A DNA stretch of 49,568 nt from Oxalobacteraceae bacterium UBA6704 (GCA_002454505.1 DKJA01000066.1:1-49568); one strand, 5' to 3'; shown: positions 32,512 to 44,338, numbered from the stretch's first letter. Numbers and translations: made by a program. The notes: generated by a model from the sequence alone, not told the origin.

Positions 32512-34338
32512 TCACTTGCCGGCCCGCGCGATCGAATCGGGCAGCGCGAACACCGTCAGCACGCCGCCCAGTTCCGTGTACTTGGCGAGGTCCTTGTAGC
32601 CGCCTGCCGCACCGAGGCCATCGGTGCTTTTCGTCAGCCCCGCCGCCAGGCCGATGCCGGCCCAGCCGCCAATGCCGGACAGCACGCCGATGTACTGCTT
32701 GCCCTTGTATTCCCACGTGTTGATGTTGCCGATGATGCCGGACGGCGTCTTGAACTTCCAGAGCTCCTTGCCGTTGTGGTCGACGGCCTTGATGTAACCC
32801 TCCAGCGTGCCGTAGAACACCACGTCGCCAGCGGTGGACAGCGCGCCGCTCCACACGGAGAATTTCTCCGGTTTCGACCAGACGATCTTGCCGGTGCCGG
32901 CATCCCACGCGATGAAGTTGCCCAGGCCGCCGTGGCTGTTCGGTGCGGGATACATTTCCAGCGTCGAGCCCACGTAAGGCTGGCCCGCCGTGTATTCCAC
33001 CTTGAACGGTTCGTAGTCCATGCACACGTGATTGGTCGGCACATAGAACAGGCCGGTTTTACGCGAGTAGGTGGCCGGCTGCTGGTCCTTCGAACCCAGC
33101 GCGGCCGGGCAGATGCCTTTCGAGTTGACCTCTTCGCCGTTCTTGTCGGTGCTGTATTTAGCGACCACCTGCGGCCGGCCCGTTTTCATGTCGACGTGCG
33201 TGGCCCAGTTGACGGCCGGGTCGAACTTCTCGGCCACCAGCAGCTCGCCGGACACGCGGTCCATCGTGTAGCCGAAGCCGTTGCGGTCCAGGTGCACCAG
33301 CGCCTTGCGCATCTTGCCCTTGACCTTCACGTCCGCCAGGATCATTTCGTTGACGCCGTCGTAGTCCCACTCGTCGTGCGGCGTCATCTGGAAGGCCCAC
33401 TTGGCCACGCCCGTGTTCAGGTCGCGCGCGAAGATCGTCATCGACCATTTGTTGTCGCCCGGCCGCTGGCGCGGGTTCCACGTGCTGGGGTTGCCGGTGC
33501 CGTAGTAGACGAGGTTCAGTTCCGGATCGTAGCTGTACCAGCCCCACGTGGTGCCGCCGCCGATCTTCCACTGGTCGCCCTGCCACGACTTCAGCGACGA
33601 ATCCTTGCCCACCGGCGCCATCTTGCCGTCGGTCCAGACCATGGTTTTTTCCGGATCGATCAGCATGTCCTGGTCCGGGCCCGTGCTGTGCGCCTGCCAG
33701 GCCAGCTTGCCGGTTTCAACATCGTAGGCGGTGATGCGGCCGCGCACGCCGAACTCGCCGCCGCTGACGCCGGTCAGCACCTTGTCCTTGAAGATGTGCG
33801 GCGTGTTGGTGGTGGTCTCGCCCACTTTCGGATTCCCGGTCTTGACCTTCCACACTTCGGCGCCCGTCTTGGCATCCAGCGCCACCAGCGTGGTGTCGGC
33901 CTGTTGCAGGAAGATCTTGCCATTGGCGTAGGCCACGCCGCGGTTGACGACGTCGCAGCACATCACGGGAATCACGGCCGGATCCTGCTTCGGCTCGTAC
34001 TTCCACTTGATGCTCTGGTCTTCCAGCGCGATCGCGTACACCTTGTTCGGGAACGGGCTGTGGATGAACAGCGTATCGCCGATCACCAGCGGGCCGCCCT
34101 CGTGGCCGCGCAGCACGCCGGTGGAAAACGTCCAGGCCACGGTGAGGTCCTTGGCATTGCGGCTGGTGATCTGTTTCAGTTCACTGTAGCGCTGGTTGGA
34201 CAGGTCGCCGGCCTGCATTGCCCAGTTCTTTGGGTCCTGTATCAGTTTTGCGACGTCCGTATCGGCAACTGCAACAGCATGCGTGACAGCCAGCGCGAGG
34301 CATGGCCACCAGCGGGTGATGCGGTGCGGGAAGAGCAT
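32512..34338 (-). CDS. xoxF: Lanthanide-dependent PQQ methanol/alcohol dehydrogenase XoxF
   Basis: 608 residues from the ATG at 34336-34338 (AAGGAG upstream), with signal peptide MLFPHRITRWWPCLALAVTHAVAVA; periplasmic. An eight-bladed propeller quinoprotein oxidising methanol or other short alcohols to aldehyde. Seen directly: the vicinal Cys127-Cys128 pair, metal ligands Glu195 (GGEFG) and Asn283 (TGNPSTWNP), catalytic Asp325, and Asp327 in WDYDGVNEM. The DYD arrangement, with the extra Asp two residues after the catalytic one, marks XoxF and lanthanide use rather than calcium-type MxaF. A -24/-12 promoter precedes it; the pqq operon follows. XoxG and XoxJ are encoded 4-6 kb away. Confidence 0.92.
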   Translation of the reverse strand: MLFPHRITRWWPCLALAVTHAVAVADTDVAKLIQDPKNWAMQAGDLSNQRYSELKQITSRNAKDLTVAWTFSTGVLRGHEGGPLVIGDTLFIHSPFPNKVYAIALEDQSIKWKYEPKQDPAVIPVMCCDVVNRGVAYANGKIFLQQADTTLVALDAKTGAEVWKVKTGNPKVGETTTNTPHIFKDKVLTGVSGGEFGVRGRITAYDVETGKLAWQAHSTGPDQDMLIDPEKTMVWTDGKMAPVGKDSSLKSWQGDQWKIGGGTTWGWYSYDPELNLVYYGTGNPSTWNPRQRPGDNKWSMTIFARDLNTGVAKWAFQMTPHDEWDYDGVNEMILADVKVKGKMRKALVHLDRNGFGYTMDRVSGELLVAEKFDPAVNWATHVDMKTGRPQVVAKYSTDKNGEEVNSKGICPAALGSKDQQPATYSRKTGLFYVPTNHVCMDYEPFKVEYTAGQPYVGSTLEMYPAPNSHGGLGNFIAWDAGTGKIVWSKPEKFSVWSGALSTAGDVVFYGTLEGYIKAVDHNGKELWKFKTPSGIIGNINTWEYKGKQYIGVLSGIGGWAGIGLAAGLTKSTDGLGAAGGYKDLAKYTELGGVLTVFALPDSIARAGK

Positions 34339-34402
34339 GGTGTGTCTCCTTAGTTTTATCCATACCGTGTGGCGATCGACAAGCATTGCCATCCCAGCGT
34401 GT

Positions 34403-34418
34403 TGCATGGAACGTGCCA
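34403..34418 (-). promoter_or_regulatory. Sigma-54 promoter of xoxF
   Basis: Minus strand TGGCACG-TTCC-ATGCA matches the RpoN consensus except A for T at the first base of the -12 box. Predicted start near 34393, leaving a leader of about 55 nt with AAGGAG before the xoxF ATG. Confidence 0.7.
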
Positions 34419-34478
34419 GCAATCTGGAAGGCGGTGGCGGCCATGCGGTGCGCAGCACTGTGCCGGTTTGGGAACACC

Positions 34479-34502
34479 TGCTGTGCCGCTTCCGTTGCAG
34501 CG
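34479..34502. promoter_or_regulatory. Shared upstream activating site, xoxF copy
   Basis: 24 bp starting TGCTGTGCC and ending GTTGCAGCG, around GCTTCC; an imperfect inverted repeat. 20 of 24 bases match the site at 42123-42146 upstream of the formaldehyde dehydrogenase operon. It lies about 60 bp upstream of the -24 box. A partial second copy (CTGTGCCG) is nearby at 34458-34465. Likely bound by the adjacent sigma-54 activator. Confidence 0.6.
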
Positions 34503-34636
34503 GTACTGTCGCGTGACTGCGTAAAAATGTGGACGAGGGTGTTTATTTTTAGGCACGTGGGTGTATTCTGCTCAACGTACGCGTGCAGAAGCAATCCCAT
34601 AACAGTCGCGGCCCAGCCAGCGACGGAGGAGACAGC

Positions 34637-36589
<1,953 letters not shown>

Positions 36590-36633
36590 TCGCCTAGCGA
36601 GCGCTACCATATCTTTCACCGCCAGGAGACCCC

Positions 36634-37572
36634 ATGATCCGTCGCTGTGCCGCCACCGTGCTCGTACTGCTCCCCTTCAGCCTCCACGCCGCACCGTTCG
36701 CCTACGTGCCCAACGAAGGGTCCGGCACGATCTCCGTCATCGACACGGCCACCGACCAGGTCGTGGCGGAAATGCCGGGCGGCAGCAAGCCGCGCGGACT
36801 GGCGATCAGCAAGGATGCGCGGTGGCTGTATGTCAGCGACCAGCCGAAAAGCCGCCTGCAGCTGGTCGACCTGGAAAAACGGGCGCTGGGCGGCACCGTG
36901 GCGCTGGGCGAATCGCCGGAAGGCGTGGCGATCTCGCCGGACGGCCGCTGGGTAGTGGCCGCCGTCGAGGAAAAGAACGAAGTGGTGGTGACCGACACGC
37001 GCACCAACAAGCTGGCATTCGCGATTCCCGTCAGGGGCCAGAACCCGGAACATGCCGTGTTCACGCCGGACGGCAGGCGGCTGTTCGTCAGCGCCGAGAA
37101 CGGCGATTCGGTGGACGTCCTCGATCTGGAAACACGCAAGCAGGTGGGCCAGGTGACGGTGGGTGCCCGTCCCCGCGGCATCGGCTTCCTGCCGGACGGC
37201 AGCCGAGCCTATGTGGCAGCGGAAAATGCCAACGAAGTGTTCGTCATCGACACGGCCACGCTGGCCGTTGCCGCGCGCGTTCCGGCCGGCCTGCGGGCCA
37301 ACGGCGTCACCGTGCATCCGGACGGCAGCCGCGTGTACATCTCGAACGGCGGCGCGGCCAGCGTGTCCGTCATCGATACGAAGACCAACCAGGTCATCGC
37401 CACCGTGCCGGTCGGGCAGCGGCCGTGGAACATGGCGCTGACGCCGGATGGCGGCAAGCTGTACGTGGCGAACGGCCGCTCGGGCACCGTGTCCGTCATC
37501 GACACGGCGCGCAACGAGAAGGTGAAGGACATTGCCGTCGGCAAGCTGCCGTGGGGTGTCGTCGTACGCTGA
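36634..37572 (+). CDS. PQQ-dependent-catabolism-associated YVTN beta-propeller protein
   Basis: 312 residues with signal peptide MIRRCAATVLVLLPFSLHA, then seven YVTN-type repeats of about 42 residues (YVPNEGSGTISVIDTATDQVVAEMPGG and following). This is the periplasmic propeller often found beside PQQ alcohol dehydrogenases in methylotroph-like loci. Its role is not settled; a scaffold or binding function in periplasmic alcohol oxidation is the usual guess. GCCAGGAG precedes the ATG. It is 44 bp downstream of the activator and ends three bases before the converging ATP-grasp gene. Confidence 0.85.
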   Translation: MIRRCAATVLVLLPFSLHAAPFAYVPNEGSGTISVIDTATDQVVAEMPGGSKPRGLAISKDARWLYVSDQPKSRLQLVDLEKRALGGTVALGESPEGVAISPDGRWVVAAVEEKNEVVVTDTRTNKLAFAIPVRGQNPEHAVFTPDGRRLFVSAENGDSVDVLDLETRKQVGQVTVGARPRGIGFLPDGSRAYVAAENANEVFVIDTATLAVAARVPAGLRANGVTVHPDGSRVYISNGGAASVSVIDTKTNQVIATVPVGQRPWNMALTPDGGKLYVANGRSGTVSVIDTARNEKVKDIAVGKLPWGVVVR

Positions 37573-37575
37573 ACG

Positions 37576-38574
37576 CTATCGTTGCGCGAAGGCCGCGATG
37601 TCCACGCTGACCGGTTTCGCGCGCCCGGCCAGATCCGGCGCCGGCAGGGTGCCGGCCAGCAGCTCCAGCACCATCGCCGCCGGATTGCAGCCGATCGATG
37701 TGCGCAGGCCGGCGTACGAGACGGTGAGCCGGGGATTCACGTCCAGCACCAGCGCGCCGCCGGCGGCAAGAATGACATCCACGCCCGCATAACCCCACAG
37801 GCCCGGCAAGGCTGCGGCAACGTGCTGCGCCAGCGCATCGAGCTCGCTGCCCGCGCCGGCCAGGCCATTGACGGTACTGCCGAGAAAATGAAACTGGTTG
37901 TCGTGGACGGCAATGCGCTGCTCGTTGCGGCTCAACACCAGCGCGGTGCCGCAGCAGCACAGCAGCGACAGGCTCCCTGCCCTGCCCGCCACGAAAGGCT
38001 GTAGAACATAGTCGCGGCGGCCGTGCGCACCGGTCCAGGCGCGGGCCGCGCTGCTGTCCGCGAACAATCGCGTGTCGAGGCAGCCGGCGCCATCGTCCGG
38101 CTTGACGACCCAGGCGCCGGCACCGTTCGGCAGCGTATCGCCCGGCCCGAATGTGGGCACGGTGGGGACGCCGGCCTGCGCCAGCGCGGCAAAGGTGGCC
38201 CGCTTGCTGCCGGCGATGCGCACGGCATCGGGGCTGCTGCCCAGCAGGATGCGGCCATGGCTCAGCACATCGTGCGACAGTTGCTCCAGCACGGCGCCGC
38301 CGACAGGGGCCAGCGGCCATACGGCATCGGCCTGCAGCACCCGGTCCGTGAAGCGCTGCGCGAACGTCGCCCCGTTTGCCGGCGGCAGTTCGTCCAGCGT
38401 GAGCAGCTCCACGCCCGGCAGCAGCCGCAGGTCGGCGCACAGCGCGGCCAGCATCAGCGCGCCCTTGTGCCGCAGCGGTGCCGGCACGTGGCCCGCCACC
38501 ATGCCGCCGGCGGAAACGTGGTCGAAGACGAAGACTTTCAGGGGCGGCACCGTGCGGGCTCCGTGGTTGGACAC
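37576..38574 (-). CDS. ATP-grasp domain protein at the end of the xox/formaldehyde operon
   Basis: 332 residues. The central and C-terminal parts show an ATP-grasp core: AGSKRATFAALAQAGVPTVPTF, the Lys-containing strand AWVVKPDDGAGC, GYAGVDVILAAGGALVLDVNPRLTVSYAGLR with the metal-binding Asp/Asn pair. The N terminus (KVFVFDHVSAGGM) is a preATP-grasp fold. Enzymes of this class join an acid to an amine using ATP; similar genes accompany methylotrophy clusters, but their product is unknown to me. It is the last gene of the operon, 51 bp after xoxJ. Possibly it modifies a cofactor, a chelator or a small peptide; this is speculation. Confidence 0.75.
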   Translation of the reverse strand: MSNHGARTVPPLKVFVFDHVSAGGMVAGHVPAPLRHKGALMLAALCADLRLLPGVELLTLDELPPANGATFAQRFTDRVLQADAVWPLAPVGGAVLEQLSHDVLSHGRILLGSSPDAVRIAGSKRATFAALAQAGVPTVPTFGPGDTLPNGAGAWVVKPDDGAGCLDTRLFADSSAARAWTGAHGRRDYVLQPFVAGRAGSLSLLCCCGTALVLSRNEQRIAVHDNQFHFLGSTVNGLAGAGSELDALAQHVAAALPGLWGYAGVDVILAAGGALVLDVNPRLTVSYAGLRTSIGCNPAAMVLELLAGTLPAPDLAGRAKPVSVDIAAFAQR

Positions 38575-38625
38575 TGTCTTGCCTCGCTTCTGCCGGGCTC
38601 TGCGCGCGCCCGGGCCACGGTGGGT

Positions 38626-39507
38626 TCAGCGTGCCGGTGCGGCCGCCGATTTGGATGCCAGCACATGGCCCTGCGCATCGAGCTGCGGCACGCCGTATTC
38701 GGCCAGGATGGCGGCGATCTTGTCGCGGTTCCTGTCGATCAATGCATCGATGCGGCCCTTCAGTTCCTTGTCCGCGTGCCGCACGGCCATGGCGATCTCG
38801 AAATCGAGCTGTGCACCGGGCGCGGAGGCCAGCGGCACCGCCACGATGCGGTGGCCGGCGGAACGGTCGGCGAAATAGCCGGCGATGGGGCCCCACGCGA
38901 AGGCGATGTCGATCTTGCCCTCCGCCAGGTCCTTCTCGACGATCTGGCCGGGATACTGCTCCGCATCGCCCGTCTGCGGCTGGTACGACACCACCTGGCC
39001 GATCAGCCCATGCTGCAGCAGCCAGTCCGTCACCGGCGAGCCGGCAAACACCCCCAGCTTAAGCGATGCACGGCGTTCGGCCGGCAGGGCCAGCAGATCG
39101 TCCAGTGTGTGCACATTGTCCAGCCCTTTGCCGCGGACGTAGGCCATTGCATACGTGGACCGGTAATATGGGTGCGTGACGGCGCCCATGTCGAAGCCGG
39201 CCGGCACGCCCGTGATCAGGTCGCATTTATAGCGGTCCGTGCCCGGTTCCTTGGCGCGCAATGTGTTGCGCACAAAGCCCATCCGCTGCGGAAACCATGT
39301 ATAGGCCACGTCCCAGCCCAATTCCCTGGCGAACAACGCGGCGATCTTGTTTTCGAAGCCGGCCAGGTCGCGCCGCGAAAACGGCAGGTTGTTCGGATCC
39401 TGGCATACGCGCAGCACGGGCCGCTCGGCCGGCGTGTTTTCCGGCGCCTGCGCACCCGCCAGGCCGCTGGCCAGCATGGCGGCGGCAACGAGCGCGCGGC
39501 GCATCAT
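38626..39507 (-). CDS. xoxJ: XoxJ-like periplasmic binding protein
   Basis: 293 residues with a signal peptide (MMRRALVAAAMLASGLAGAQA). The mature part is a type II solute-binding fold like MxaJ/XoxJ: LRVCQDPNNLPFSRRDLAGFENKIAALFARELGWDVAYTWFPQRMGFVRNTL, CDLITGVPAGFD and the RSTYAMAYVRGKGLD segment. XoxJ is thought to assist activation or assembly of XoxF. Its ATGATG start overlaps the xoxG stop, implying coupled translation. The gene order xoxG-xoxJ and the presence of xoxF nearby support the call. Confidence 0.85.
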   Translation of the reverse strand: MMRRALVAAAMLASGLAGAQAPENTPAERPVLRVCQDPNNLPFSRRDLAGFENKIAALFARELGWDVAYTWFPQRMGFVRNTLRAKEPGTDRYKCDLITGVPAGFDMGAVTHPYYRSTYAMAYVRGKGLDNVHTLDDLLALPAERRASLKLGVFAGSPVTDWLLQHGLIGQVVSYQPQTGDAEQYPGQIVEKDLAEGKIDIAFAWGPIAGYFADRSAGHRIVAVPLASAPGAQLDFEIAMAVRHADKELKGRIDALIDRNRDKIAAILAEYGVPQLDAQGHVLASKSAAAPAR

Positions 39508-39890
39508 TTGGCGATCTCCTGCAGCTTGCCGGGCGCGATCGCGCCGTCCGCCCTGCCCTTCAGGTAGGCGTACAGGTTGTCGATGTTCTCGACCACCTGC
39601 GGGCTGCCGTCGAAGTTCGGCATGCCCTTGTCCACGCGGCCCTTCAGTACGGTGGCCTTGAAATCGTCTTTCGACAGCGCCTTCAGGCTGGCCGTCAGCG
39701 CCGGGCCGACGAGGCCTTCCTGCTGGGCGCCGTGGCACCGCTCGCAGGCCAGCGCGCGCCAGGTGCGCCAGCCGTTCAGCGTGCGGCCGTCGACCTTGTT
39801 GCCGTCGACCACCTGGTAAGGCGTTTCGGCCACCGCGGCCACGCTCGGCACGCCCAGCGCCAGGATGAAAACCGTGAATATCGTTCGCAT
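39504..39890 (-). CDS. xoxG: XoxG-like c-type cytochrome
   Basis: 128 residues with a signal peptide (MRTIFTVFILALGVPSVAAVA) and a single haem site CERCHG; the distal Met is probably in GMPNFDG. XoxG is the electron acceptor of XoxF in the periplasm. The short length is less than the 160-200 residues typical of many XoxG proteins. It is overlapped by xoxJ. Assignment rests on haem motif plus context. Confidence 0.82.
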   Translation of the reverse strand: MRTIFTVFILALGVPSVAAVAETPYQVVDGNKVDGRTLNGWRTWRALACERCHGAQQEGLVGPALTASLKALSKDDFKATVLKGRVDKGMPNFDGSPQVVENIDNLYAYLKGRADGAIAPGKLQEIAK

Positions 39891-39906
39891 GATCGTTCCA
39901 GAAATA

Positions 39907-40260
39907 TCAGCGTATCAGGCACGCCGTGGCCGCTTCGGCCCGGATGGCCTTGTATTTTCCCGCCATTGCCTTCACGCTTTCGGGGTCGCGGAATTCCGCC
40001 CCGCGTTCCCCTTCCAGCGTCTGGTAGCGCAGTGCCGCCGACATCGTCACGTAATCCTCGTAGCGCATCTTCTTGCCGATCTGGTCGACCGCGCAGGAAC
40101 ATTTATAGAGAAACTCCTGCTTGCCGGCGTGCTCGTTCATGCATTCGAGCACGTACTCGACCCGCGCCACGGTGGGAAAGTCGTTGGGCCGTTCGGCGGC
40201 ACCGGCGGCCGCAGCCGCCAGCACGCCGAGCAGGACGATCGCGTGTTTTGCCAGCGTCAT
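39907..40260 (-). CDS. Small Cys-containing exported protein of the xox operon
   Basis: 117 residues from the ATG at 40258-40260 (GGAGG upstream). A signal peptide (MTLAKHAIVLLGVLAAAAAGAA) leaves about 95 residues with four cysteines: VLECMNEH, YKCSCAVDQIGKK and a final TACLIR. The helical ECMN...YKCSC...MRYEDYV pattern occurs, as I recall, in uncharacterised proteins beside xox genes; I know no function. It lies 10 bp after the gfa-like gene and 16 bp before xoxG. A role in cytochrome maturation, metal delivery or XoxF-XoxG contact is conceivable. Confidence 0.65.
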   Translation of the reverse strand: MTLAKHAIVLLGVLAAAAAGAAERPNDFPTVARVEYVLECMNEHAGKQEFLYKCSCAVDQIGKKMRYEDYVTMSAALRYQTLEGERGAEFRDPESVKAMAGKYKAIRAEAATACLIR

Positions 40261-40270
40261 GCGCACCTCC

Positions 40271-40855
40271 TCAACCCGCCTGGTGCAGCGTGCCGGCCTG
40301 CTTCGCGGCATGGGTGGACAGCGCGTCCATCAGGCCGGGCGACAGGCAATCGTAAGGCGGCAGCCCGATTTCCTTCAGGTGGGAGCGCACGGCGCCCATC
40401 TGCGCCGGATCGGCCCCCGCCTCGATGATCGACGACACGAACGCGGCAAACTCCGGCGGTGCCCAACCGGGTTCGTTGGACAGTTCCGTGTGCACGAAAT
40501 CGAGCCCGTAGAACGCATGCTGCTGGTTCTCGATGCGGCCGTACATGTGCACGCCGCAACCGGAACACGCATGGCGGCGGATCGTCGCGGTGGGATCGAC
40601 CACCTGCAATTTCTGGCCGTTGGTGACGACTTTCACCTTGTCCTTGCTCACCACGGCGATCTGGGCGAACAGCGCGCCGGTCGGCTTCCAGCACTTGGTG
40701 CAGCCGCAGGCGTGGTTGTGCGCCACCTGGCTGCCGATCTCGACCGTGACGGGGTCCGTCGCGCACAGGCAGGTCAGCGTGCCGCCGCTGAAACCGGCGG
40801 CGGCAGGTTTGATGCCCGCGTCGATGGCGGGATGGATGTGGACGTCGGTAGTCAT
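40271..40855 (-). CDS. gfa: Glutathione-dependent formaldehyde-activating enzyme (Gfa)
   Basis: 194 residues from ATG 40853-40855, chosen because GGAG lies six bases upstream; two further in-frame ATGs are upstream. Gfa was described as accelerating the condensation of formaldehyde and glutathione to S-hydroxymethylglutathione. The zinc ligands of the CENP-V/GFA fold are clear: LTCLCATDP, NHACGCTKCWKPTG and RRHACSGCGVHMYG. It lies 26 bp after the formaldehyde dehydrogenase gene that uses its product. Confidence 0.92.
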   Translation of the reverse strand: MTTDVHIHPAIDAGIKPAAAGFSGGTLTCLCATDPVTVEIGSQVAHNHACGCTKCWKPTGALFAQIAVVSKDKVKVVTNGQKLQVVDPTATIRRHACSGCGVHMYGRIENQQHAFYGLDFVHTELSNEPGWAPPEFAAFVSSIIEAGADPAQMGAVRSHLKEIGLPPYDCLSPGLMDALSTHAAKQAGTLHQAG

Positions 40856-40881
40856 GTGCATCTCCATGGTTGGTTGATCGA

Positions 40882-41988
<1,107 letters not shown>

Positions 41989-42037
41989 CGGGTTCCTCCG
42001 TGGTGTGGCGGCGCGGCACCGCCCTGGCTTGGTAATG

Positions 42038-42052
42038 GCAAGGAGCGTGCCA
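42038..42052 (-). promoter_or_regulatory. Sigma-54 promoter of the formaldehyde dehydrogenase/xoxGJ operon
   Basis: Minus strand TGGCACG-CTCC-TTGC is an exact RpoN consensus. Predicted start near 42027, about 40 nt before the frmA ATG. Confidence 0.8.
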
Positions 42053-42122
42053 ATGGTTTCAGGCGGCGATTCGGGCAACGGTTGTGCAGGATCGGATCAT
42101 CCGGGCGGCGCGGTTGCTCCAT

Positions 42123-42146
42123 TGCTGTACCAGTTCCGTGGCAGCG
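42123..42146. promoter_or_regulatory. Shared upstream activating site, frmA copy
   Basis: Starts TGCTGTACC, middle AGTTCC, ends GTGGCAGCG; matches the 24-bp xoxF copy at 34479-34502 in 20 of 24 bases, same orientation, about 70 bp upstream of the -24 box. Inferred target of the AcoR-like activator. Confidence 0.6.
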
Positions 42147-42291
42147 TCCGCAGCGGGGCAGCGGGAAAACCGGGGTCCGGCAGTGCCAGGGCGCAATCCC
42201 ATATCATTTCGCCAACTCGTCAAGTACGACAGAAGCTGTGCTGGATATGGAAGAGCCCGCACGGCAGGCGGCACGCTGTGCAAGACCGGCG

Positions 42292-42320
42292 GTGACACCG
42301 CCCCCCGCTGCGGCTATAAT
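42292..42320 (+). promoter_or_regulatory. Sigma-70 promoter of rlhA
   Basis: GTGACA (42292-42297) and TATAAT (42315-42320) with a 17-bp spacer, 30 bp before the rlhA start at 42350. Confidence 0.7.
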
Positions 42321-42349
42321 TTCCGCCTTCGCCCTCAGGACCGCCCGCC

Positions 42350-44338
42350 ATGTCATTGCCAGCCCATCATCTCGAACTGCTGTCGCCCGCCAAAACCGCC
42401 GAGATCGGCCGCGAGGCGATCCTGCACGGCGCCGACGCGGTCTACATCGGCGGCCCCGCCTTCGGCGCCCGCCACAACGCCAGCAACCCGCTGGAAGACA
42501 TCGCGGCGCTGGTGGAATTCGCGCACCGCTACCGTGCCCGCATCTTCGTGACTATGAACACGATCATGCACGACTCGGAACTGGACCTGGCCCGCAAGCA
42601 GATCTGGCAGCTGTACGAAGCGGGCGTCGATGCGCTGATCGTGCAGGACATGGGCCTGCTGGAGCTGGACCTGCCGCCGATCCAGCTGCACGCCAGCACC
42701 CAGTGCGACATCCGCACGGCCGGGAAAGCCAAATTTCTCGGCGACGTGGGCTTCTCGCAGCTGGTGCTGGCGCGCGAACTGACGCTCAAGCAGATCGCCG
42801 AAATCCGCGCCGAAGTGGATACGCCGCTGGAATATTTCGTCCACGGCGCGCTGTGCGTGGCGTTTTCGGGACAGTGCTACATCTCCCACGCGGACACGGG
42901 CCGCAGCGCCAACCGCGGCGACTGCTCGCAGGCTTGCCGGCTGCCGTACACGCTGTCAGACGGCCAAGGCCGCGTCGTCGCGTATGAAAAGCACCTGCTG
43001 TCGATGAAGGACAACGACCAGAGCCGCAACCTGGAAGCGCTGATCGATGCGGGCATCCGCTCGCTGAAGATCGAGGGCCGCTACAAGGACATGGGCTACG
43101 TGAAGAACATCACGGCCCACTACCGGTTGCTGCTGGACGAGATCCTCGAGCGCCGCCCGGAGCTGGCGCGCGCATCCAGCGGCCGCACGAACGTCATGTT
43201 CACGCCGGACGTGGACAAGAACTTCAACCGCGGCCACACGGATTATTTCGCCACGGGCCGCCAGGACGATATCGGCGCCTTCGATTCGCCGAAATACCTG
43301 GGCGTCAAGCTGGGCACCATCACACGGCTGGGCAACGACCATTTCGACCTCGTCACCGATGCGCCGATGGCCAATGGCGACGGCCTGAACTTCATGCACA
43401 AGCGCGACACCTTCGGCATCCAGGCCAACACGGTGCAGAAACTGGGCGAGGATGCGGAAGGCCAGCGCTGGCGCGTGTTCCCGAACGAGCTGATGGGCGC
43501 CCTGACGGGCCTGAAAGTGGGCCTGGAAATCCACCGCAACCGCGACCATCACTGGGAAGCGGTGCTGAACAAGAAATCGTCGGACCGCAAGGTTTCAGTG
43601 CAGCTGGCGCTGTCCGAGCATGCGGACGGCCTGCGCCTGACGATCACCGACGAGGACGGCATCGTCACCCATACCGATGCGGCGATCGCGCTGCAGCCGG
43701 CCCAGCAGGCGGCCCAGGCGGAAAGCGGGTTGCGCACCAGCGTCGCCAAGCTGGGCAACACGATGTTCGAGGCCAGCGATGTGGCGCTGCAGCTGTCGCA
43801 GCCGTGGTTCGTGCCTTCCGCCGCGATCAATGCGCTGCGGCGCGATGCCGTCGCTGCGCACGAGGCAGCGCGCCTGGCCGCGTGGGACCGTCCGCAGCGC
43901 AAGCCGAAGGCCGAACCGCCGGCGGCGTATCCGGAAACGCAGCTGTCGTATCTGGCCAATGTGTACAACGAAAAGGCCCGCGCGTTCTATCACAAGCACG
44001 GCGTGCAACTGATCGCCGCGGCCTACGAGTCCCACGAGGAAGCGGGCGAAGTGCCGCTGATGATCACCAAGCACTGCCTGCGCTTCTCGTTCAACCTGTG
44101 CCCGAAACAGGCCAAGGGTGTGCAGGGCGTGCAGGGCCAGGTGAAGGCCGAGCCGATGACGCTGGTGTCCGGCGACGAGCGCTACACGCTGCGCTTCGAC
44201 TGCAAGCCGTGCGAGATGCACGTGGTGGGCGCGATGAAGACGGGCATTCTCAATTCGCCGCCGCCATCGGCCGTGCCGTACAGCCCGCTGGTATTCCACA
44301 AGCAGCGGCAGCGGACGAAAGAAACGTCCAAAATTTAA
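42350..44338 (+). CDS. rlhA: 23S rRNA C2501 hydroxylation protein RlhA (peptidase U32 family)
   Basis: 662 residues. It resembles E. coli RlhA (YdcP, about 650 residues) along its whole length: LELLSPAKTAEIGREAILHGADAVYIGGPAFGARHNASN, LHASTQCDIRT, CVAFSGQCYISHADTGRSANRGDCSQACR, the middle DUF3656-like part and CLRFSFNLCPKQAKG. This separates it from the shorter tRNA enzyme TrhP/YegQ. RlhA is needed for 5-hydroxycytidine at 23S rRNA position 2501 with prephenate as a required metabolite. Four conserved cysteines are expected to hold an iron-sulfur cluster. A strong promoter precedes the gene. Confidence 0.9.
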   Translation: MSLPAHHLELLSPAKTAEIGREAILHGADAVYIGGPAFGARHNASNPLEDIAALVEFAHRYRARIFVTMNTIMHDSELDLARKQIWQLYEAGVDALIVQDMGLLELDLPPIQLHASTQCDIRTAGKAKFLGDVGFSQLVLARELTLKQIAEIRAEVDTPLEYFVHGALCVAFSGQCYISHADTGRSANRGDCSQACRLPYTLSDGQGRVVAYEKHLLSMKDNDQSRNLEALIDAGIRSLKIEGRYKDMGYVKNITAHYRLLLDEILERRPELARASSGRTNVMFTPDVDKNFNRGHTDYFATGRQDDIGAFDSPKYLGVKLGTITRLGNDHFDLVTDAPMANGDGLNFMHKRDTFGIQANTVQKLGEDAEGQRWRVFPNELMGALTGLKVGLEIHRNRDHHWEAVLNKKSSDRKVSVQLALSEHADGLRLTITDEDGIVTHTDAAIALQPAQQAAQAESGLRTSVAKLGNTMFEASDVALQLSQPWFVPSAAINALRRDAVAAHEAARLAAWDRPQRKPKAEPPAAYPETQLSYLANVYNEKARAFYHKHGVQLIAAAYESHEEAGEVPLMITKHCLRFSFNLCPKQAKGVQGVQGQVKAEPMTLVSGDERYTLRFDCKPCEMHVVGAMKTGILNSPPPSAVPYSPLVFHKQRQRTKETSKI

